Shown here: positions 5,541-9,978 of the stretch, one piece after another
Layout of the letters: each line of letters begins with the position of its first letter
How positions within the stretch are numbered: position 1 is the stretch's first letter
DNA from: Alistipes sp.
GTDB lineage: Bacteria > Bacteroidota > Bacteroidia > Bacteroidales > Rikenellaceae
Direction: 5' to 3'
DNA length: 9,978 bases
NCBI GenBank assembly: GCA_017380955.1
Contig: JAFOCZ010000098.1
Span: 1-9,978, forward strand
The notes under the pieces: model-generated
Seen by the model: the letters and a program-made list of their open reading frames with translations, nothing else
Told to the model about the DNA's origin: nothing
Database searches by the model: none
Program-made: the position numbers and the translations under genes

Positions 5541-7533
5541 ATATCAAACGCCCTGCGGTCTTAGCAATCTCCACACGCACTGCCTGATACTTCGTGAACA
5601 ACGACACCACAGCATCATCGTCATCTCCCGATGCCATACGCGCCTGTAACTCCGCAATACGCTTATCCAGGGTGCGCCACTTGTAGAGCACCATAGCCTT
5701 TGGCACACCATCGGCAAGTTGCTCCTCCTCGCTCTCGATATGCACATCCTTCTGCTCCCATATCTTGCTAATGACATAGTTATCATCCGAGGTAAGGAGT
5801 TCTATGCTTACACGACTAACATCGGGGTTGTGGTGGTTGATAAGAACGTGCGTAGGCACCTCAACACCCACACCTCGCACCAGCCACTCCGAGTGATAAC
5901 ACTCCACAATCTGGCGATATACATCCAACTCAAACTGCAACTCATCGTTATGTAGTTCGTCGAAGATATACTGTGCTACATTATAGGTGACAACATCACG
6001 ACCATCCAGCACATCGAAGTTCACGTGACCATACTTTATGAGGTACTTTGTCAACTCACGCTCAAGGGTCTCGATGGTTGTACCTCCTGCTGTTGCTGGT
6101 CGTTGCTGCGTAGTGCCATCGGGTTGTTTTGGTTGTGCCACATATAGCGACGATGGTGTTGCCTGCTGACGCTCCCTGAACTGCTGACGCTGCAGGAAGT
6201 CACGCGCCTCGGGGTCGTTGCCCACACCATCGGTCTTACGCGCTACGGCAACTGCCAAGGTCTGCTGGTCGACACCCATAATCTCGGCACAATAGCGAAT
6301 ATACTCCGAACGCTTGATAGTATCGGGGATGAGCGATATGGAGTGCACCATATCGTTGATAGCCTCGGTGCGCTTCAGCGGATCGTTCGTAGCCTCGCCG
6401 AGCAACAAACGTGCCTTGAAAGCGAGGAAATCCTGGGCGTTTTGCTTTATATACTCTCGCAACTGCTCCGAACTATGTGCGCGCGCAAAGGTATCGGGGT
6501 CGTGCTCCTCGGGGAGTAGCACGATGCGCACATTCATACCCTCCTTCAGGATAAGATCCACACCTCGCAACGCCGCCTTAACACCAGCGCTATCGCCGTC
6601 GAACATCAGCGTGATGTTATTCGTAAAGCGACCTATAAGGCGTATCTGCTCCTCCGTAAGCGATGTTCCCGACGATGCCACGACATTCTCCACACCCACC
6701 TGGTGCATAGAGATAACATCGGCATATCCCTCAACAAGTATTGCATTATCCTCCTGACCTATAGCCTTCTTGGCGAAGAACAAACCATATACCTCGCGAC
6801 GTTTGTTGTATATATCGCTTTCGGGGGAGTTTTGATACTTGGCAACCTTCTTATCGGTGCGCAGGGTACGACCACCAAAGCCTACCACACGTCCCGAGAT
6901 ATTGTGTATTGGGAATATTACTCTATCGTAAAATCTATCGCGGAGTGAGCCGTCGTACTCACGTTCTATACTCAGACCTGTTGCCGTGAGGAACTCCTTC
7001 TTATAACCCGCAGCACGAGCATCTTCCGAAAAGCGAGCACCGTTCGATGGGCAGAAACCAAGACCAAAACGGCTGATGGTGGCATCCGTAAAACCACGTG
7101 CAGAAGAGAAGTACGAAAGTCCCACACTGCGACCCTCATCCTCATACATTAAATATCTCTGGAAATACTCCGCCGCCCACTGATTGACAGCAAACATACT
7201 CTCGCGGGTGTTGTTACGCGCTATATCCTCGTCGGTCATCTTCTCCTCGCGAATCTCGATGCCATAGCGCTTGGCGAGCATACGCAACGCCTCGGGATAT
7301 GAGGCATTCTCGCTCTCCATCACAAAGTTGATGGCGTTACCCGTCTTACCACAACCGAAACACTTGTATATACCCTTCTGCGGAGATACCTTGAACGAAG
7401 GTGTCTTCTCCTGGTGGAAAGGGCAGCACGCCTCGTAGGTAACACCCTTACGGCGGAGCGTGACATAGTCGCCGACAATATCTACGATATTGACAGCAGC
7501 GTATATTCGGTCTATGGTTTCACGATCAATCAT
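5539..7533 (-). CDS. dnaG: DNA primase DnaG
   Basis: A 664-residue primase with the full domain order. The N-terminal CHC2 zinc ribbon has Cys37, His40, Cys58 and Cys61 (CPFH, CFGC). The RNA polymerase core follows, with GRVVGFGGR at 214-222. The Toprim domain has VEGYAD at 267-272 with catalytic Glu268, and DGDSAG at 312-317 for metal binding. A Gln/Pro/Thr-rich linker at about 448-485 leads to a C-terminal helical domain (about 487-664) in the place where DnaG binds the replicative helicase DnaB. It makes the RNA primers for replication. The start is fixed by MIDRETIDRIYAAVNIVDIVGDY, typical of the family. The -7 box TATCTTTG lies 4 nt before this ATG, so the mRNA may be leaderless. The DUF4294 gene lies 57 nt upstream on the same strand. 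Confidence 0.97.
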   Translation of the reverse strand: MIDRETIDRIYAAVNIVDIVGDYVTLRRKGVTYEACCPFHQEKTPSFKVSPQKGIYKCFGCGKTGNAINFVMESENASYPEALRMLAKRYGIEIREEKMTDEDIARNNTRESMFAVNQWAAEYFQRYLMYEDEGRSVGLSYFSSARGFTDATISRFGLGFCPSNGARFSEDARAAGYKKEFLTATGLSIEREYDGSLRDRFYDRVIFPIHNISGRVVGFGGRTLRTDKKVAKYQNSPESDIYNKRREVYGLFFAKKAIGQEDNAILVEGYADVISMHQVGVENVVASSGTSLTEEQIRLIGRFTNNITLMFDGDSAGVKAALRGVDLILKEGMNVRIVLLPEEHDPDTFARAHSSEQLREYIKQNAQDFLAFKARLLLGEATNDPLKRTEAINDMVHSISLIPDTIKRSEYIRYCAEIMGVDQQTLAVAVARKTDGVGNDPEARDFLQRQQFRERQQATPSSLYVAQPKQPDGTTQQRPATAGGTTIETLERELTKYLIKYGHVNFDVLDGRDVVTYNVAQYIFDELHNDELQFELDVYRQIVECYHSEWLVRGVGVEVPTHVLINHHNPDVSRVSIELLTSDDNYVISKIWEQKDVHIESEEEQLADGVPKAMVLYKWRTLDKRIAELQARMASGDDDDAVVSLFTKYQAVRVEIAKTAGRLI

Positions 7534-7537
7534 CGCG

Positions 7538-7545
7538 CAAAGATA
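7538..7545 (-). promoter_or_regulatory. -7 promoter element abutting the dnaG start codon
   Basis: Read on the - strand, TATCTTTG fits TAnnTTTG exactly and is followed by CGCG and then the dnaG ATG. Initiation about 4 nt downstream of the element would fall on the A of the start codon, predicting a leaderless dnaG mRNA. The -33 region is only a T-rich stretch without a TTG at the right spacing, so the promoter may be weak or activator dependent. Confidence 0.55.
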
Positions 7546-7590
7546 AGAAAAAAGTGTGAAAAGAAAAAGATTTAGCCGCTCTATCTCCCT

Positions 7591-8184
7591 CTACAGCAAT
7601 CCCGCTTTGTAGTATTTTACAATCTCCTCGAGCATAGCATCCTCGCCATCAGGGTCATACTCCAATTTGAGGTCGTTGCCAAAGAGTTTTGCAAGCATCT
7701 GGTAGAAGCCCGCAGTGAATCCCGAACGGAAATCCTTGATAATACCAAACACCGTATGGTTAGTCTCACGATCTATGAGTTTTAGAAGTATCTTACCCTC
7801 GTAGCGTGTCATCTTCCACAACACGGGCGATATCTCCTCCTTGAGAGCATCCTCTATCGCACGTGTATACTCCTTCTGATCCTTACGCTTCTCATACTTG
7901 GAAAGTTCCTCGTCGAGGTTATGCATACGCTTAGATGCCTCTATGGCCAAAGGATATACCTTTTTCACAGCACGCACCATACGCTCATAGCCGTTGATAT
8001 CGCGCATACGAGGAAAAATTCGCACCTCGTGGAGTGTGATATAGAGCACATAATCACCATTTTCATCGATACCACGCGACATACTCTTGACGCCTCGGGT
8101 GCGCTTATAGCGCTGTGCCGAGACATCATCCGCTCCCATAATGAGCGAAAACATCGCAAAAACTATCAGTAATATCGATTTCAT
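7591..8184 (-). CDS. DUF4294 family exported protein
   Basis: A 197-residue protein with an N-terminal signal peptide: Lys2, a hydrophobic run ILLIVFAMFSLIMG, and a likely signal peptidase I site after VSA at residue 23. The mature domain has YVLYITLHEVRIFPR, a helical segment VRAVKKVYPLAIEASKRM, a charged Glu/Lys-rich helix, and a C-terminal block with LIDRETNHTVFGIIKDFRSGFTAG's features (a conserved D-R-E-T and F-R-S-G-F). I recognise this as the Bacteroidota-restricted DUF4294 family, whose function is unknown; a periplasmic or envelope role is inference from the signal peptide. The frame stays open upstream (ATG at 8217, TTG at 8229). I chose the ATG at 8184 because it begins the signal peptide and follows a TATATTTG box by 4 nt. 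dnaG lies 57 nt downstream with its own promoter. Confidence 0.78.
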   Translation of the reverse strand: MKSILLIVFAMFSLIMGADDVSAQRYKRTRGVKSMSRGIDENGDYVLYITLHEVRIFPRMRDINGYERMVRAVKKVYPLAIEASKRMHNLDEELSKYEKRKDQKEYTRAIEDALKEEISPVLWKMTRYEGKILLKLIDRETNHTVFGIIKDFRSGFTAGFYQMLAKLFGNDLKLEYDPDGEDAMLEEIVKYYKAGLL

Positions 8185-8188
8185 ATCA

Positions 8189-8196
8189 CAAATATA
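8189..8196 (-). promoter_or_regulatory. -7 promoter element abutting the DUF4294 start codon
   Basis: On the - strand TATATTTG is followed by TGAT and then the ATG at 8184, the same 4-nt spacing seen at dnaG. Transcription would start on or next to the start codon, again predicting a leaderless mRNA. A TTTG lies upstream at 8214-8211 but with a 14-nt spacer, short of the usual 19-21, so the -33 element is not established. Confidence 0.55.
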
Positions 8197-8240
8197 ACGA
8201 TTTATGTTGCCAAACATTATGTTTTTCAAAATTTATTTGT

Positions 8241-8248
8241 TATCTTTG
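8241..8248 (+). promoter_or_regulatory. -7 promoter element for the thioesterase gene
   Basis: TATCTTTG matches TAnnTTTG. Start is expected near 8253, giving a leader of about 58 nt. The expected -33 position holds T-rich sequence but no clear TTG. It is back to back with the DUF4294 promoter: the two -7 elements point away from each other and are 44 nt apart. Confidence 0.6.
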
Positions 8249-8256
8249 ACATAGGA

Positions 8257-8274
8257 AAGTGGCGAAGACCACTT
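8257..8274 (+). promoter_or_regulatory. 5'-proximal stem-loop in the thioesterase leader
   Basis: AAGTGG and CCACTT form a perfect 6-bp stem around a CGAAGA loop. It begins about 4 nt after the predicted start site. The rest of the leader is A-rich and unstructured up to the ATG at 8311. A stem at the 5' end would suit an mRNA-stabilising role; it has no T-run and is not a terminator. Confidence 0.4.
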
Positions 8275-8310
8275 ATATCTTAATGTAAGAATACAAAAAA
8301 ATATAAAATT

Positions 8311-8682
8311 ATGTTAGAGATAGGTCTAAAACATCAGAGTGTTATGCGTGTTATGGAGGGTAACACCGCAGAATTTATTGGCTCGGGTGATATGGCAGTG
8401 TTGGCAACACCTGCTATGGTTGCCCTTATGGAGAACGCTGCAATGCTCGCCGTAGCACTCCACCTCGAGGAGGGCGAGACTACCGTTGGATCAATGATTT
8501 CCACATCGCACCTCAAGCCTTCGAAGGTGGGTAACGCCATTAGCGCCATCGCAGAACTTACGGCTGTGGAGGGTCGCAAACTTACGTTTAAGATTTCGGC
8601 ATACGATGGCGATACTCTCATTGGTGAGGGTGAGCATATTCGCTTTGTCGTAAACCGCGAGAAGTTTCTCAGTAAGTTGTAA
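8311..8682 (+). CDS. FlK-like hotdog-fold acyl-CoA thioesterase
   Basis: A 123-residue single-domain hotdog protein. LATPAMVALMENAAM at 31-45 and TSHLKPSKVG at 65-74 are the two signature blocks of the family typified by Streptomyces cattleya fluoroacetyl-CoA thioesterase FlK. FlK's catalytic residues are Thr42, Glu50 and His76; here Thr33, Glu41 and His67 occupy the same places with a constant offset of 9. It most likely hydrolyses a short acyl-CoA in the cytoplasm. Fluoroacetyl-CoA is not implied, because FlK itself is a specialised member of a broad family. The gene is monocistronic, with its own TATCTTTG promoter, and the next feature is the oppositely oriented small RNA candidate whose T-run ends 12 nt after this stop codon. 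The ATG is supported by the family-length N-terminus. Confidence 0.82.
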   Translation: MLEIGLKHQSVMRVMEGNTAEFIGSGDMAVLATPAMVALMENAAMLAVALHLEEGETTVGSMISTSHLKPSKVGNAISAIAELTAVEGRKLTFKISAYDGDTLIGEGEHIRFVVNREKFLSKL

Positions 8683-8693
8683 TACAAGGAGAC

Positions 8694-8795
8694 AAAAAAA
8701 GCCAGTGTGCTCCCCCATAATCCAATCAATCTATACCCAAATGAAAGCCTCATCAACCCGATTGAAAGGATATAACACACTGGCTAAAAATCTGG
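8694..8795 (-). ncRNA. Candidate small RNA with closing stem and U7 tail
   Basis: Read on the - strand from the predicted start near 8795, the RNA opens a 10-bp perfect stem, AGCCAGTGTG (8785-8776) with CACACTGGCT (8709-8700). The stem is followed directly by a run of seven T's, counting its last base (8700-8694). A second helix, ATCCTTTCAATC (8771-8760) with GATTGATTGGAT (8731-8720), gives 10 pairs and two U-U mismatches. Between the helices is an asymmetric internal loop (4 nt against 10 nt with GGGGG), and a 28-nt apical region caps the rod. On the + strand no T-run follows the stem, so only the - strand makes a terminated RNA. A promoter with both elements lies just upstream. No protein gene follows on this strand, so it is a stand-alone transcript. 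I do not recognise it as a known family. Confidence 0.6.
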
Positions 8796-8798
8796 GTG

Positions 8799-8829
8799 CA
8801 AAAGTATAGCATCGCAAGATTTTACACAA
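8799..8829 (-). promoter_or_regulatory. Promoter of the candidate small RNA
   Basis: On the - strand, a TTG -33 element (8829-8827) is followed by a 20-nt spacer and TACTTTTG (8806-8799), a full match to TAnnTTTG. Spacing of 19-21 nt is the norm in this phylum. This is one of only two promoters in the window with both elements, the other being that of tRNA-Gln. Confidence 0.65.
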
Positions 8830-8874
8830 TAGATACTTTACATAAAAATTCACCAATTTTACTTGAGTGTAAAA
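8820..8874. repeat. TTTTACAC-type repeats between the small RNA and the AraC gene
   Basis: TTTTACAC (8820-8827) recurs as CTTTACAT (8836-8843) and TTTTACTT (8857-8864), and in inverted form as GTGTAAAA (8867-8874). The first and last copies are exact inverted repeats of 8 nt, 39 nt apart. The cluster overlaps the small RNA promoter and lies upstream of the AraC gene, so it could be its operator region. The region is AT-rich and partial matches arise easily by chance. Confidence 0.3.
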
Positions 8875-8928
8875 ATATCGTAAATATTTAAAACTCTGCG
8901 ATTAAAATTGGATAAAAGTTGATGAGGT

Positions 8929-9834
8929 ATGGCAGAGAATAATTCTATATTAAAATTGAATAGTGTAGAGGATGTATGCAAGTATTATGGGGCGACTATG
9001 CTTCATCCTCTGGTGGCGGTTATTGACCTAAATACACTTGCCAAGGTTAACCATCTTCCCAAGCAATTCGGAACATACACCATTGTCTGCATCACAGAAA
9101 AATCTAAGCAGGAGAGCCCTGAATCGGATGAGGAATATTCCACTCGTCTGATATTCTATGCACCTGGAGATTTCAGCAAATATACTACAGGCTCGATGGA
9201 TAACCCCATAGGAACTATTCTTACTTTTAACAGAGAGTTGCTTGACGGCACTCTGCTTCAAAACCGCATCGACGAATACCCATTCTTCAATAACAACAGC
9301 GACAACATCATCACTCTGCACTCAGAGGAGATAGAGATGGTTACTCGTTGTATGCGAAGTATCACCAATGAGATAGGTCACCCCCAGGATAAATACTCAT
9401 CGCATATCCTCGCTGCAGGCATCCACGTTCTGCTGAGCATCTGTGTGCGCTACTACGAGAACCAGGTTAAAAAACCACATACCTCTGCAATCAACATCGT
9501 AACACGCCTCAACAACATCCTCGACAGATATATCCACACCCCTGCTGGCGAGAATAAGGAGATTCCTACCGTAGCATCCTGTGCCTCGGAGTTGGGACTC
9601 TCGCCAAACTATCTTGGCGACGTGGTGCGCAACACCACCAAGATTTCGGCACACACCTACATCCATCGCTTTATCGTCAACGAGGTAAAACGACTCCTCG
9701 AGTACACAAATATGAATATCGGACAGGTGGCATACCAACTTGGTTTTAAATACCCACACCACCTAACACGCATATTCAAGAAGGAGATAGGTATGACACC
9801 AGGCCAATTCCGTGGCAAAAAGAGGCATAAGTAG
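8929..9834 (+). CDS. AraC/XylS-family transcriptional regulator
   Basis: A 301-residue regulator. The C-terminal 90 residues are a clear AraC DNA-binding domain. The first helix-turn-helix is at about 213-240 (ASCASELGLSPNYLGDVVR) and the second at about 261-285, with the family signature running through GQVAYQLGFKYPHHLTRIFKKEIGMTPGQFR's core (GF, F-K-K, G-M-T-P-x-x-F-R). The N-terminal 200 residues form a cupin-like sensor region with no recognisable ligand motif, a type common among Bacteroidales regulators. GATGAGG sits just upstream of the ATG and could act as a ribosome binding site, unusual among its neighbours. No convincing TAnnTTTG lies upstream; TAAAATTG at 8903-8910 is one mismatch away. 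Its divergent partner is the candidate small RNA, a plausible target. It is followed after 70 nt by tRNA-Gln. Confidence 0.92.
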   Translation: MAENNSILKLNSVEDVCKYYGATMLHPLVAVIDLNTLAKVNHLPKQFGTYTIVCITEKSKQESPESDEEYSTRLIFYAPGDFSKYTTGSMDNPIGTILTFNRELLDGTLLQNRIDEYPFFNNNSDNIITLHSEEIEMVTRCMRSITNEIGHPQDKYSSHILAAGIHVLLSICVRYYENQVKKPHTSAINIVTRLNNILDRYIHTPAGENKEIPTVASCASELGLSPNYLGDVVRNTTKISAHTYIHRFIVNEVKRLLEYTNMNIGQVAYQLGFKYPHHLTRIFKKEIGMTPGQFRGKKRHK

Positions 9835-9854
9835 AGGTAAATCTGTGAAAAATT

Positions 9855-9884
9855 TTGTCATTTAAAATCTTTACACTATATTTG
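9855..9884 (+). promoter_or_regulatory. Promoter of tRNA-Gln
   Basis: TTG (9855-9857), a 19-nt spacer and TATATTTG (9877-9884) match both Bacteroidota promoter elements exactly. The start near 9889 leaves a short 5' leader of about 16 nt before the mature tRNA at 9905, to be removed by RNase P. Confidence 0.8.
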
Positions 9885-9904
9885 CACCGCTTACGAGCAA
9901 CGAT

Positions 9905-9978
9905 TGAGCTATGGTGTAATGGTAACACAGCAGATTTTGGTTCTGTTATTCTGAGTTCGAATCTCGGTAGCTCAACCA
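9905..9978 (+). tRNA. tRNA-Gln (anticodon UUG)
   Basis: All four arms can be drawn. The acceptor stem TGAGCTA (9905-9911) pairs with TAGCTCA (9968-9974). The D stem is GTGT/ACAC. The anticodon stem is GCAGA/TCTGT with a 7-nt loop carrying TTG at 9937-9939. The T arm is CTGAG/CTCGG around TTCGAAT. The discriminator A is at 9975 and CCA is encoded (9976-9978). It reads CAA and, by wobble, CAG codons as glutamine. The gene ends on the last base of the window, so further tRNAs could follow in the same transcript. Confidence 0.96.

Noticed and set aside
5299..5649. + strand frame of 116 codons across the smpB-dnaG spacer
   Set aside because: It overlaps the ends of both conserved genes; the open frame arises from AT-rich spacer sequence and shows no family motifs.
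8217..8229. Longer start for the DUF4294 protein (ATG at 8217 or TTG at 8229)
   Set aside because: The extension would bury the signal peptide behind polar residues and places the -7 element inside the coding region; the ATG at 8184 gives a canonical signal peptide.
8334..8780. Open - strand frame of 148 codons covering the small RNA and the thioesterase gene in antisense
   Set aside because: It begins with GTG inside the RNA stem and then runs antisense to a conserved gene; its composition is that of a shadow frame with no recognisable domain.
9905..9978. tRNA-Gln as an integration site for a mobile element
   Set aside because: No integrase gene and no repeat of the tRNA 3' end is seen in the window, and the sequence stops at the tRNA.

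Overview
The window looks like a chromosomal housekeeping segment from a member of the Bacteroidota, most likely the order Bacteroidales. Several things support this. The promoters have the phylum-specific -7 element TAnnTTTG, with a TTG -33 element where one is visible. The omega-like subunit is the Bacteroidota Rpb6/RpoZ form, and CoaBC carries PAMDLDMY instead of PAMN. There is a DUF4294 gene, and start codons mostly lack Shine-Dalgarno sequences. I cannot place the genus. Nothing indicates a phage, insertion sequence or CRISPR array.

Left part (1-4135, + strand): a tight operon bamD - rpoZ - coaBC - recN (outer-membrane assembly lipoprotein, RNA polymerase omega, coenzyme A synthesis, recombination/repair ATPase). 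It follows a TAACTTTG promoter whose start site falls in a perfect 18-nt palindrome. It ends in a 14-bp bidirectional terminator whose loop contains the recN stop codon.

Middle (4155-8184, - strand): DUF4294 exported protein - dnaG primase - smpB - tsaB, read right to left. dnaG and the DUF4294 gene each have a TAnnTTTG box exactly 4 nt before the ATG, which predicts leaderless mRNAs. The 205-nt spacer between dnaG and smpB can fold into a long-range closing helix followed by T6 on the + strand, a possible small RNA.

Right part (8185-9978): a divergent FlK-type hotdog thioesterase gene (+), an intergenic region with a well-formed candidate small RNA on the - strand (promoter, 10-bp closing stem, U7 tail, about 100 nt), a divergent AraC-family regulator (+), and tRNA-Gln(UUG) with its own strong promoter, ending exactly at the window edge.

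Most of the genes are ordinary core functions: envelope assembly, transcription, CoA, DNA replication and repair, tRNA t6A modification and trans-translation rescue. The most interesting unexplained material is non-coding: the - strand RNA at 8694-8795 beside the AraC gene, the fold at 5413-5540, the leaderless promoter pair, and the A9 slippery tract at the CoaC/CoaB domain boundary.
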